Below are positions 26,211 through 34,894 of a DNA stretch of 64,000 nt, in pieces. The notes beneath the pieces were generated by a model. The model saw only the letters and a list, made by a program, of their open reading frames with translations. It ran no database searches and was not told the DNA's origin. The position numbers were made by a program, and so were the translations under genes. This DNA comes from Sphingobacteriales bacterium 44-15 (GTDB lineage Bacteria; Bacteroidota; Bacteroidia; Chitinophagales; Chitinophagaceae): positions 379,900-443,899 of the forward strand of contig MKWG01000002.1 in assembly GCA_001899685.1 (NCBI GenBank). The letters are read 5' to 3'. How positions within the stretch are numbered: the stretch's first letter is position 1; the number at the start of each line of letters is the position of its first letter.

Positions 26211-26233
26211 CATGAAATCAACTTGATTTCATG
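26211..26233. promoter_or_regulatory. Perfect inverted repeat covering the sigma-factor start codon
   Basis: CATGAAATCA (26211-26220), loop ACT, TGATTTCATG (26224-26233): a perfect 10-bp dyad. The last three bases are the ATG of the ECF sigma gene. It could be an operator, or an mRNA hairpin that hides the start codon. Which of these is inference. Confidence 0.7.
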
Positions 26234-26806
26234 ACTGAAGAAGCAATGCTCAGGGGCTGCATCAGGAATGTTGCAGTTGCACAACAGGAACTATACTATA
26301 CGTACAGCCCGCGCATGTTGTCGTTGTGTTATCGCTATGCGAAAAGCAGGGAGGATGCGGAGGATATGTTGCAGGAGGGCTTCATAAAGGTCTTTACACA
26401 GATAAAACAATTTCAGAACAGGGGTGCGCTTGAAGGATGGATCAGAAAAATCATCGTTCATACCTGCATCAACAATCTGAAAAAGAATAAAAAATTTACC
26501 GAAAGCGTAGATCTTATACATGCATCGGGAGTGTATATTAGGGAAGAAACGATCCCTTCCATTGTTCAGGCAAAACAGGTAGTGGAATGCATCAGGCTTC
26601 TGCCGATAGGATACAGAACCGTATTGAACCTGTACGCCATTGAGGGGTATTCGCACCGGGAAATTGCCGCAATGCTTGATATTGAAGAGAGCACAAGCCG
26701 CTCTCAGTATACAAGGGCAAAAGCTATGCTGGAAGATATTTTGCTAAAGAAAAATATACTGCCGGAACATATCCGGAATATGGATCTTATGGCAGTTAAC
26801 CCATAA
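26231..26806 (+). CDS. ECF RNA polymerase sigma factor (Das-like partner of a dual membrane-spanning anti-sigma factor)
   Basis: The 191-residue protein has sigma-70 region 2 (LSLCYRYAKSREDAEDMLQE, then GFIKVFTQIKQF, about 30-65; then GWIRKIIVHTCINNLKK). Region 4 follows (LLPIGYRTVLNLYAIEGYSH, then REIAAMLDIEESTSRSQYTR, about 120-160). It lacks extra domains, as expected for an ECF sigma of the Bacteroidota group. It recruits RNA polymerase to its own regulon in response to envelope signals. The gene 65 bp downstream encodes a membrane-spanning barrel protein that should act as its anti-sigma factor. A perfect inverted repeat covers the ATG, pointing to tight control of its synthesis. Confidence 0.92.
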   Translation: MTEEAMLRGCIRNVAVAQQELYYTYSPRMLSLCYRYAKSREDAEDMLQEGFIKVFTQIKQFQNRGALEGWIRKIIVHTCINNLKKNKKFTESVDLIHASGVYIREETIPSIVQAKQVVECIRLLPIGYRTVLNLYAIEGYSHREIAAMLDIEESTSRSQYTRAKAMLEDILLKKNILPEHIRNMDLMAVNP

Positions 26807-26871
26807 CCAAAACAATGATTGTTTAACCAGGCTTTCGCTAACCATTATCTGACAACGCCAAGGAACTGACT

Positions 26872-28227
26872 ATGGAGAGAAATATTCATACAGATGAATT
26901 TGAACGATTCCTCAGGGATAAAGCTGATCAGTATAAAGTTTACCCTTCAGACAAAATATGGAGTAACATCAACAGGTCAATACACCCAAGGAAAAAATGG
27001 CCTTACGCAGCATTAACCCTGTTTCTTTTATTAGGTACCGCTGTATTTATTGACTACAATTCCTTCAACTACATAGTGCCCGGTAAGCAACCGCTGCTCG
27101 CTTACAGCCATAACAACCATACTATCCCGGCCGCTACACCATCATTTATTTCAGACCGGGATAAAAGCAAAAACAATTCTATATACCCTGCAGATGACTT
27201 ATCACAGGCTACCGCTGCTATTACCGGATCAGATACAAAGCACTCATTGGGACTGGCTAATATCAGCAAACTGCAACAGGAAACAAAGCCCGCTGACGGA
27301 AAAGCTCATTCTTCGAATGAAATAAGTACAACAACGGAACATATCACCGATAACCAGGGCGATCTTTCTCCTTTGAATAGTTTAGTTGCGAGCTCAAATG
27401 CTTCTTCTTCTGATGCTAACAGCGGCGATGAAAAGGGTGATGATCTAACCAATACTAAAAAGAAGCTGTGGGGCGGCGAAGTATACAGACCCTCAAGATT
27501 TAAGTGGCAGTTGTCTTTTTCTCCAACCATCAGCTATAGAAGACTAACCAGTGGTATTGGCCAGATTACAGATGTTTTCAGGGGAGTTCCCTACAGCACC
27601 GTTCAGTCAAACACATCGGTAAATGACCTGGTTGCACACAAACCCGCCATCGGTGCTGAGGTTGGTGCAAGCCTTATTTATAAAGTTTCAAACAATTTTA
27701 CTTTGAGAGGGGGGCTACAGCTAAACTACTCCAGGTATCAGTTAAACGCATACAATTCAAAACCTGAAATTGCAACACTTGCACTTCATAACAAGAGGGG
27801 CGGAACGGATTCCGTGAATTTTGTTACCACCCTCGAAAATCATGAAGGGCATGGCTCTTCGTCCTCATGGCTGAATAATGAATATTTGCAGATATCATTG
27901 CCTGTTGGCTTTGAATGGAGTGTTTTAGGCAATGAAACGCTGAAATGGAATATTGCCGCAAACGCACAACCTGTATATAATTTTGCCAATAATGTTTATC
28001 TCCTGTCCACTGATTTCAAATATTACGTTCAGGATCCTTCTCTTATACGTAAGTGGAATATCAACGCCGGTATAGAAACCTTTGTGTCTTATGATATGGG
28101 GTCATTTAAATGGCAGGTTGGTCCGCAATTGCGTTACCAGCTGATGTCAAGCTACAAAAATGCTTATCCCATCAAAGAATACCTGGTTGACTTCGGCTTT
28201 AAAATTGGCGTAACCAAAACTTTTTAA
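26872..28227 (+). CDS. Putative dual membrane-spanning anti-sigma factor (Dma-like) with outer-membrane barrel
   Basis: This 451-residue protein has no cleavable signal. Residues 1-43 are cytoplasmic and contain FERFLRDKADQYKVYPSDKI then W, followed by a basic HPRKKW. Residues about 44-60 form a single inner-membrane helix (PYAALTLFLLLGTAVFI). Residues 61-205 are a Ser/Thr/Asn-rich low-complexity linker. From about 205 there are alternating amphipathic strands, and the protein ends in the aromatic IGVTKTF typical of outer-membrane barrels. Short cytoplasmic sigma-binding part, inner-membrane helix, long linker and barrel is the architecture of the Dma anti-sigma factors described in Bacteroides thetaiotaomicron, where they control vesicle formation. 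It directly follows an ECF sigma gene. Identity with Dma is inferred from layout, not from a search. Confidence 0.75.
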   Translation: MERNIHTDEFERFLRDKADQYKVYPSDKIWSNINRSIHPRKKWPYAALTLFLLLGTAVFIDYNSFNYIVPGKQPLLAYSHNNHTIPAATPSFISDRDKSKNNSIYPADDLSQATAAITGSDTKHSLGLANISKLQQETKPADGKAHSSNEISTTTEHITDNQGDLSPLNSLVASSNASSSDANSGDEKGDDLTNTKKKLWGGEVYRPSRFKWQLSFSPTISYRRLTSGIGQITDVFRGVPYSTVQSNTSVNDLVAHKPAIGAEVGASLIYKVSNNFTLRGGLQLNYSRYQLNAYNSKPEIATLALHNKRGGTDSVNFVTTLENHEGHGSSSSWLNNEYLQISLPVGFEWSVLGNETLKWNIAANAQPVYNFANNVYLLSTDFKYYVQDPSLIRKWNINAGIETFVSYDMGSFKWQVGPQLRYQLMSSYKNAYPIKEYLVDFGFKIGVTKTF

Positions 28228-28317
28228 CCTTTTAAATTGTTGATGGATATCATGGCTTATGCATAATATGCGTAGCTTCCTGCCGTTCTTGTTTCATTAT
28301 TTTAATACCCAATACAA

Positions 28318-28905
28318 ATGAAGCTTTATTTCCTGCTATCCATAATATGGATGGGTGCCATACTATCCGGCTGCAAACCGGGAACTACTCCGGTGGCAGG
28401 ATCAGGGCAGGACACATCCATTGTGCACAAGGAATATTACCCTATCACCGGGTATATCAAAAGCCAGTTGCGTTGGCTGGACTCCGTTCCGCTTGCTGTA
28501 ATAAAATATACAACCATAAATCTTCGTACCGATACTTCTATTATTGAAAAAAAAGATTTCAATGCAATAGCCGAACAGCTTTTTTTGCCTGATATAAGCG
28601 TATTGCCCCTGAAAGAGCAATATGATGAGGTTTCTTTTATAGATGCATCGCTTGGCACTATTTCACTCACTTACGCAGCAAGGAACGATACTGCATTGGT
28701 AAGAAAGGCAGATGTATTGCTCAACCAGACCAATACTGCGGTCAGCACCATTTATATTGAAAAAGCATCACAGCTATCTGGCAGTACGGTTACCCAAAAA
28801 ATATTATGGACTGCAAATAAAAGCTGCCTTGTCACGACTATCACTCAGAAAACCGGTACACCTGAAAGGGTAACAGAAGAAAGATATGTGTGGGATGACC
28901 GGTAA
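28318..28905 (+). CDS. Hypothetical lipoprotein downstream of the sigma/anti-sigma pair
   Basis: The 195-residue protein has a lipoprotein signal with ILSGC, lipidated Cys19. The mature domain starts near EYYPITGYIKSQLRWLDSVP and contains VIKYTTINLRTDTSIIEKKD. It also has SLTYAARNDTALVRKADVLL and a C-terminal VTEERYVWDD. It looks like a small periplasmic or outer-membrane-facing beta-rich domain; I do not recognise the family with certainty. It lies 90 bp after the Dma-like gene on the same strand, so it may be part of the same sensing system, for instance as a partner of the barrel. Confidence 0.65.
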   Translation: MKLYFLLSIIWMGAILSGCKPGTTPVAGSGQDTSIVHKEYYPITGYIKSQLRWLDSVPLAVIKYTTINLRTDTSIIEKKDFNAIAEQLFLPDISVLPLKEQYDEVSFIDASLGTISLTYAARNDTALVRKADVLLNQTNTAVSTIYIEKASQLSGSTVTQKILWTANKSCLVTTITQKTGTPERVTEERYVWDDR

Positions 28906-29199
28906 CAGAGAACTCCCGCGCAAAATAATAATTTGATACTTTGCAAAGTACCATAGCCATGGTTTTTCTTGTTGTTTTACGATCATAGTAGCCTCGCAAA
29001 AATTTTCATCGTTTATAGATTATTCGCTGTATGTGGGATAGTCTTTCCCAATTCTATTCATGATAATAACCTTTAATACACCAGGTTTACATACCAAATC
29101 TGTTTCCATAAACTATCTTAACCGTGTTCTATGTGCCAGCACATCAAATTGTTAATTGGCCGGTCGTCAGCATACATCGCCTGTTTTGTTGAATTCAGT
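28906..29199. other. Gene-free region upstream of uvrC
   Basis: No coding frame is supported. It holds a perfect 14-bp palindrome, TACTTTGCAAAGTA, at 28936-28949, which could be an operator. Nothing else was recognised. Confidence 0.4.
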
Positions 29200-29207
29200 T
29201 AATTTTG
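29200..29207 (+). promoter_or_regulatory. Promoter -7 element of uvrC (TAATTTTG)
   Basis: TAATTTTG matches TAnnTTTG and ends 13 nt before the uvrC ATG, giving a leader of only a few nucleotides. Confidence 0.55.
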
Positions 29208-29220
29208 TGCTGAACGTATT

Positions 29221-31035
29221 ATGACTTCAGAAGACTTTCAGCAAATAGCCAATACCATACCTTCACAGCCTGGTATCTACAAGTATTATAATGAAAAGAG
29301 TGAGCTGCTGTATGTAGGCAAGGCTAAGAACCTCCGGAAAAGGGTCAGCTCATACTTCAATAAAGGATTTACTAATTACAAGACCCACGAGCTTGTACAG
29401 CGCATCCGCCATATTGAGTTCACTATCGTCAATTCTGAGCAGGATGCTTTCCTGCTGGAAAATAACCTGATCAAGCAATTTCAGCCAAAATATAATATCA
29501 ATCTTAAAGATGATAAAAGCTATCCTTATATCGTCATTAAAAATGAAGATTTCCCAAGGATCTTTCTTACACGGCGAAAAATTGATGATGGCTCCGAATA
29601 TTTGGGACCGTTCACTTCTGTAGGTAAAGTAAGGGAACTGCTTGATTTTATCCGGCAAAACATACCTCTCCGCACCTGCAAGCTTAACCTTACTCCCCAG
29701 AACATCCGGAAAAAGAAATTTAAAGTTTGCCTGGAATATCATCTTGGCAATTGCAAAGGCCCATGCGAAGGTTTGCAAACCGCAGAAGATTACCGGGAGG
29801 GACTTTTGCAGATCAAGAATCTTTTAAAAGGCAACCTGTCGCCTGTGCTCAGCAGCTTCAGGGAGACCATGAAAACGCTTGCAGAAAATATGGAGTTTGA
29901 AAAAGCGGAAATACTTAAGAAGAAGATTGAACACCTGCAGGAATACCGCGCCAAATCCTCCATTATCAACAGCAATCTTGGCGATATAGATGTCTTTTCC
30001 ATTTTGCAGGAAGGAGATATTGCCTATGTGAATTACCTGATGGTTCAAAATGGCATGATCGTCCAGACGCATACCCTTACTTTTGAAAAAAAGCTGGAAG
30101 AACCCGCCGAAGAAATAATGGCGTTTGCCATAGCAACCATCCGGGAAACATTCAACAGCAGCGCCAAAGAGCTTGTGCTACCTTTTCCTGTTCATTTTCC
30201 GCAATCTGATATATCAGTAACTATCCCCAAAGCCGGGGACAAGAAAAAACTCCTGGAGCTTTCTGAAAAGAATGTCAACTATTTCAAAGAAGAGCTGAGA
30301 AAACGGAAAATGCTGCAACTGGACGGAAAATCTGCAGCAGAAAAAGAAAAAGTGCTGGATCAGTTGCAGAACGACCTCAACCTTGCAGAAAGACCGGTAC
30401 ATATAGAATGCTTTGACAATTCTAATTTCCAGGGCAGCTTCCCGGTATCGGCTATGGTGTGCTTTAAAATGGGAGTTCCCAGCAAAAATGATTACCGGCA
30501 TTTTAATGTGAAAACTGTTGAGGGGATAAATGATTTTGCGACAATGAAAGAAGCGGTATTTCGCAGGTATAAAAGATTATCAGCGGAAGAAAAGCCATTA
30601 CCGCAGCTCGTAATTATTGACGGGGGTAAAGGTCAGCTCGGGGCTGCTATTGAAGCCATACATGAACTTGGTCTTGAGGGTAAGATGACGCTTGTCGGGC
30701 TTGCAAAGAACGAAGAAGAGATTTTCTTCAGCGGCGATAAGCAATCTGTAAAGCTTCCCTGGGATAGCGACAGCCTGAAACTGCTAAGACAGATCAGGGA
30801 TGAAGTGCACCGTTTCGGTATCACTTTTCACCGCCAAAAAAGAAGCAAAGGGACTTTCAAAAATGAACTGGAAGCGATTCCCGGCATTGGAAGAGCAACA
30901 GTAGATATATTATTAAAAGAGTTTAAATCCATAAAGAAGATCCGGTCATTGCCCGAAGAAGCTATCACGAAAATAGTGGGACAATCAAAAGCGAAGATCC
31001 TGCAGGCTTATTTCAGCGGACATCCCGCTAATTGA
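29221..31035 (+). CDS. uvrC: Excinuclease ABC subunit C
   Basis: The product has 604 residues, normal for UvrC. The N-terminal GIY-YIG nuclease reads QPGIYKYYNEKSELLYVGKA, with Arg and Glu (about residue 81 in LLENNLIKQ) in place. The UVR motif for UvrB contact is in ENMEFEKAEILKKKIEHLQE. The RNase H-like second nuclease has HIECFDNSNFQGSFPVSAMV and LVIIDGGKGQLGAA. A helix-hairpin-helix pair ends the protein (ELEAIPGIGRATVDILLKEF). It makes the 3' and 5' incisions in nucleotide excision repair. It stands alone with its own promoter element and a terminator. Confidence 0.96.
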   Translation: MTSEDFQQIANTIPSQPGIYKYYNEKSELLYVGKAKNLRKRVSSYFNKGFTNYKTHELVQRIRHIEFTIVNSEQDAFLLENNLIKQFQPKYNINLKDDKSYPYIVIKNEDFPRIFLTRRKIDDGSEYLGPFTSVGKVRELLDFIRQNIPLRTCKLNLTPQNIRKKKFKVCLEYHLGNCKGPCEGLQTAEDYREGLLQIKNLLKGNLSPVLSSFRETMKTLAENMEFEKAEILKKKIEHLQEYRAKSSIINSNLGDIDVFSILQEGDIAYVNYLMVQNGMIVQTHTLTFEKKLEEPAEEIMAFAIATIRETFNSSAKELVLPFPVHFPQSDISVTIPKAGDKKKLLELSEKNVNYFKEELRKRKMLQLDGKSAAEKEKVLDQLQNDLNLAERPVHIECFDNSNFQGSFPVSAMVCFKMGVPSKNDYRHFNVKTVEGINDFATMKEAVFRRYKRLSAEEKPLPQLVIIDGGKGQLGAAIEAIHELGLEGKMTLVGLAKNEEEIFFSGDKQSVKLPWDSDSLKLLRQIRDEVHRFGITFHRQKRSKGTFKNELEAIPGIGRATVDILLKEFKSIKKIRSLPEEAITKIVGQSKAKILQAYFSGHPAN

Positions 31036-31059
31036 CAGTTGCACGCATTACAAAAAAAA

Positions 31060-31090
31060 GGGGCCAGGATAGATATCCAGCCCCGTTTTT
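31060..31090 (+). terminator. Terminator after uvrC
   Basis: GGGGC-ca-GGATA loop TATCC-ag-CCCC is followed by GTTTTT and preceded by an A-run, 25 nt past the uvrC stop. Confidence 0.7.
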
Positions 31091-31203
31091 AAAATCCAAT
31101 ATCCTATGAAAAACCGGGGTAAAGATAGTATAGGCACACCATATAGCAATACCTGAATGTGGGTATTTTTGACGGCTGACCATCCTGCATATTGCAGCAA
31201 AAA

Positions 31204-31231
31204 AAAGAGCAGCGATCGCTCACTGCTCTTT
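31204..31231 (-). terminator. Terminator of the gldK-gldN unit
   Basis: AAAGAGCAG pairs with CTGCTCTTT across a 10-nt loop containing CGATCG. A-runs lie on the low-coordinate side, giving a T-run on the minus strand, 22 nt after the gldN stop. Confidence 0.75.
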
Positions 31232-31252
31232 CTATATTAATAAAATATAAAC

Positions 31253-32302
31253 TTAATATGACCAGAGATCCTGCTCGTAGTTGAAGATCTTGTCTTTAAT
31301 ATTTTCCCCTTCCAGCAACATCAGTATGTTATTATTTGGATATTGCTGTTTAAGGTATAAATCGTATGGGTTTTCTAAAGTAGATTTCACCACATAACTA
31401 CCGAAGAAGCGGCTTTCAAACAATTCTTCCCAGCTCATCCTTGCCCCAAAGTTTTTGCCATTATATACTTCATACTTGGCAAGCGCCGGGCGCATATCAG
31501 GATAATAAACCCAGAAGATAGGAGCCGAACCGATTGGAGTGCCGGTAACTTTATCAAAATAGGTCTTTACCGGGGCAATACCAAGGATCCTTACATACAT
31601 CCTGCTGGATTCCTTATCAAATACCCATTCTTCTTTTATCCTGAATTTAGTAATAGCATCCATATTGAACTCTTCACATATTACAGACTCCTTCATAATA
31701 CCTTTAGACAAAGTAGGATCTTTTTCCAGGTCGGGCACCATTACCGTATCGCAGGAGCCGGCAAGCTTGGCACCTATCTGCTCGAGCGTCATTGGTGTGG
31801 TAAACCTGTCGTCAACAGACGCATCAAAAGCTGTTACTTCACCACTTTTAATAGTGTTCAGTAAAATAGCGATGAAACGCTGGTTACCGTTATCCTCATC
31901 GGCCGTATACCGGAAAGGCAGATTGATCTTTTCCCTGATATCAATCTCTCTCCACACTTTTTCCCTGTAGATGGCATCATCTTCGCGGATATTCTCGTAA
32001 GGCAATGGCGTACGATCCTTCACCAGGTTCATCTCTATCGCATTGTCGTTGCGAAGCGACTTTCGTATGGTATCCATTTTAATAGGATCCTTGGGCGCGG
32101 CTTTCACCACCAGGGTATCCTGCTTGGCTACATTAAGGTTTTCGTCTGCCACGTTAGCCTGCGTCTTTTTGGTAGTGGCTTTCTTTTTAGCTGTGGTAGT
32201 GGTCTTCCTTGTGCTCTTTTTTCTTGTCTGAGCATCCGACACACTCACTGCCATTCCAAAAGCAGCTACCAGTAAAGCATATTTCGCGAATTTCCATTTC
32301 AT
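31253..32302 (-). CDS. gldN: Type IX secretion/gliding motility protein GldN (PorN)
   Basis: From ATG 32302 the product has 349 residues. It has a signal peptide of about 24 residues, then an unusual Lys/Thr-rich stretch (about residues 26-48, starting RKKSTRKTTTTAKKK). The GldN domain follows: YENIREDDAIYREKVWREID, REKINLPFRY, EEWVFDKESSRMYVRILGIA and SWEELFESRFFGSYV. GldN works with GldK in the periplasmic ring of the type IX secretion system, on which surface export and gliding depend. It is last in the order gldK-gldL-gldM-gldN, 42 bp after gldM, and is followed by a terminator. Confidence 0.94.
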   Translation of the reverse strand: MKWKFAKYALLVAAFGMAVSVSDAQTRKKSTRKTTTTAKKKATTKKTQANVADENLNVAKQDTLVVKAAPKDPIKMDTIRKSLRNDNAIEMNLVKDRTPLPYENIREDDAIYREKVWREIDIREKINLPFRYTADEDNGNQRFIAILLNTIKSGEVTAFDASVDDRFTTPMTLEQIGAKLAGSCDTVMVPDLEKDPTLSKGIMKESVICEEFNMDAITKFRIKEEWVFDKESSRMYVRILGIAPVKTYFDKVTGTPIGSAPIFWVYYPDMRPALAKYEVYNGKNFGARMSWEELFESRFFGSYVVKSTLENPYDLYLKQQYPNNNILMLLEGENIKDKIFNYEQDLWSY

Positions 32303-32344
32303 GGTCAAAAGTGTTTGTATCTAAACAGAAAGGTATAAAAACTT

Positions 32345-33868
32345 TTATCTTAAGATATACGACAACGGTCTCAATGTAATGGTTCTTCCATCAGGTCCGC
32401 GCGCTTTGATATTATCTATATAAACGCCTTTTCCGGGCTTCAGATTGCTTACTACGGTAGCGGCATTACCCGTCCAGCGTGCGCCATTGTTGGCAATCGG
32501 ATTATAATCTGCAGCGCCCAGGTCAGCAATAGTATAACTCAATACTTCGTACAGTGCTTCGAATTCAGAATTCTGTAATACTGCCCTTACACCACCCATT
32601 GCTTTGAACTGTGCAGAAGATACCTGCCCCATCTCAAGGTTACCTACCATTGCTGTAGGCGGAGGCAGTTGTTTCACACGGAAAGATACTTTACCGGCAG
32701 GCTTACCGTCTACTATTACACTAACATCAGCGGTACCGGGTTCTTTTGGTTTAGCAATGTATTTGCTGCCACCGGCTTTGCTGACACTACCGTTATTGAT
32801 AGAAGCGCTAACTTTTTCACTTCCTGCACCTGCAGTGATGGTCAATGGGTTCTCCACACCAATGTACAGTACATTCATTTTATCAGCCATTACCGCAACA
32901 CCGGAAGGCTGTCCTACTGTATAATCAATAGTTTTAGTGATCGTTTTCTCTTCGCCGGTGTTAGGATCAGGATATTTCACATCCACTTTCACACTATGTG
33001 CTCCGGAACCGCCGGCAGGCATCTTAAGTTCCGCTACACCATTTTCACCAACAGGAACGGGGCTCCCATTCACAAACACCTTAGGCTTAACGCTTGCATT
33101 GAATGCTCCCAAACCAGCTTTTAATTCGAGGTTTTCCCCGGGCATCAGGTATGTGGAGTTTGTTCCAACCATCGGCTCAAACTTATCATAGATAACTTTT
33201 ACATCGCCGATCTTTTTGAAGCAGAAAGAAGCCACTTTATTTTCGGTATTCTTCACATCGTTCTGGAACTTACTAAGGATGGTAAGCGCAGCAATAGTGG
33301 GCGTCATGTGAAAATAAGCGTCTGTCCAGCTCTGGTTGGTATTACCGGCTTCAGAAACCGGCTTTTCCAGGTTGATAGGAAGACTGTGGTCAAATTCTTT
33401 TGCAATTTCCGGATCTATAGCCAGCACATCTTTTTTGTACTGATCCAAAGCGGTGCGAAGCTTTTCACCTTCTCCGTTGGTAGCCATCAACCTTGTAGCG
33501 GCATCCAGGTTCTCCACCTTAAAAGTAGTATCGCCTTTTTCAGGATTATAGCCGCTTTCTCTTTTAAGCTTATCCTTCAGATCGTCAATATAAGAGGACA
33601 TCTTAGAGGACAGCTCTTTTATCTGATCAGCCTTAGGTTTCCATATTGCCGCTTTTTCACGGGTTTTGGGATCTTCAAGGCTGCTCTGAAATGCTGTATA
33701 TATTTCGCCTGAGGCCGCCGAAAGCGTGCCATTGGATTTATCCAGGCTGTTATTTACTGTTTTGAAGGCATTGATAATTTCAGCAGACACATTCAGTGCA
33801 AGCAAGGCTGTAAGCACCAAATACATCATGTTGATCATCTTCTGCCGTGGCTCTTTAGGTAGTGCCAT
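32345..33868 (-). CDS. gldM: Type IX secretion/gliding motor protein GldM (PorM)
   Basis: This 507-residue protein begins with KEPRQKMINMMYLVLTALLA and then LNVSAEIINAF, the single inner-membrane helix and first periplasmic helix of GldM. A long periplasmic rod of helical and then beta domains follows, with TIDYTVGQPSGVAVMADKMN and VLYIGVENPLTI in the third domain. GldM dimers pass through the centre of the GldL pentamer. They turn proton flow into rotation that drives type IX secretion and gliding, and they contact GldK/N across the periplasm. It lies 78 bp after gldL in the same direction. Confidence 0.96.
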   Translation of the reverse strand: MALPKEPRQKMINMMYLVLTALLALNVSAEIINAFKTVNNSLDKSNGTLSAASGEIYTAFQSSLEDPKTREKAAIWKPKADQIKELSSKMSSYIDDLKDKLKRESGYNPEKGDTTFKVENLDAATRLMATNGEGEKLRTALDQYKKDVLAIDPEIAKEFDHSLPINLEKPVSEAGNTNQSWTDAYFHMTPTIAALTILSKFQNDVKNTENKVASFCFKKIGDVKVIYDKFEPMVGTNSTYLMPGENLELKAGLGAFNASVKPKVFVNGSPVPVGENGVAELKMPAGGSGAHSVKVDVKYPDPNTGEEKTITKTIDYTVGQPSGVAVMADKMNVLYIGVENPLTITAGAGSEKVSASINNGSVSKAGGSKYIAKPKEPGTADVSVIVDGKPAGKVSFRVKQLPPPTAMVGNLEMGQVSSAQFKAMGGVRAVLQNSEFEALYEVLSYTIADLGAADYNPIANNGARWTGNAATVVSNLKPGKGVYIDNIKARGPDGRTITLRPLSYILR

Positions 33869-33946
33869 GATTTTTCAGGATTTATTAATTACGAATTAAG
33901 GGTTAATAAAAATATGGATCAGCAAAAGTGATCCATTGTTTAAAAA

Positions 33947-34711
33947 TTACCTGCCCTGCATTGCAGCCAGCATATTACCATATACATTGTTAAGACTGCC
34001 CAGGTTCTTAGCCAGCAGGCTGATCTGTTCCTGGGTTTTCTTAGCGTCTTCCACGCTGCCCTGCATAGTCTGTGAAGCCTGTACAAGATTGCTGTAAAAG
34101 CCGTTCATAGCCTTCAAATGGTTGTTGGTATCCTGCAATTCCAATTCGTAAATAGTATTTAAAGATGATAAGTTCTTTGTAAGCGTCTGTACCTGGTTGT
34201 GAAACTCTTTGGTAGACCCTGCGGCTTCATTAAAAGCCTTAGCAGTAGTGGCAGCTCCCAGGTAAGCATCCTTAACCTGCTCAAGCGCCTGTGTAGCGGC
34301 TTTGGTTTTAGTAGTATAGTCGCCGGTAGCGGCAGTAATATCAGCAATATCAGACATCTTCTCTACTGTCAGTCCAAATTTGCTGAAGTTTTCGCTCAGG
34401 CGCTGAAGATTGGCAGGGTTGATAGCAGCATCCTGCAGCATTTTATCCATAGAAGCCAGTGCGGGATTCCCTCCGGAAACACCGGTACTTCCTTTCAGAG
34501 ATTCAGCGATTTCCTTCATTTCACCACCGGGAGGGGGTAAAAATGCATAAACCAAAAATATAACGGCTTCAGTTAAAAGACCAACTGTAAGCATCATATC
34601 GGCGATAGGCTTATGAAGGATTTTAGCCCATGCTCCAAAAATAACGACTGCTGCGCCCACGCACACAAATACGTTAACTAATTTTTCGGTTGTTTTGTTT
34701 GTGCCTGCCAT
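33947..34711 (-). CDS. gldL: Type IX secretion/gliding motor protein GldL (PorL)
   Basis: The product has 254 residues. Two N-terminal membrane helices (about 10-30 and 38-55) carry the motor residues: Lys30 in FGAWAKILHKP and Glu48 in VGLLTEAVIFLVYAF, the conserved pair placed in the proton channel of the GldL pentamer. The rest is a cytoplasmic, largely coiled-coil tail (LYELELQ/LNTIYELELQDTNNHLKAM region). GldL and GldM form the proton-driven inner-membrane motor of type IX secretion. The gap to gldK (183 bp) is longer than the others in the unit. Confidence 0.95.
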   Translation of the reverse strand: MAGTNKTTEKLVNVFVCVGAAVVIFGAWAKILHKPIADMMLTVGLLTEAVIFLVYAFLPPPGGEMKEIAESLKGSTGVSGGNPALASMDKMLQDAAINPANLQRLSENFSKFGLTVEKMSDIADITAATGDYTTKTKAATQALEQVKDAYLGAATTAKAFNEAAGSTKEFHNQVQTLTKNLSSLNTIYELELQDTNNHLKAMNGFYSNLVQASQTMQGSVEDAKKTQEQISLLAKNLGSLNNVYGNMLAAMQGR

Positions 34712-34894
34712 AAAAAGAGAATTTTTGTTTTTTAAAGGGTTTTTCTGTTTTTAGATTTCAAAAGGTAATGATCATACTATGCCAAGTGAATGACTTTACA
34801 AAGCATAATAAGTTTAGATTAGATATTTAATCAATAATATTTTCAGTTCAATGTGTGCTTAAAGCCAGCGGTTGGTTTGGTTGCAGGTAAAGCA

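Noticed and set aside
32669..33712. Plus-strand open frames opposite gldM
   Set aside because: Shadows of the well-supported gldM gene.
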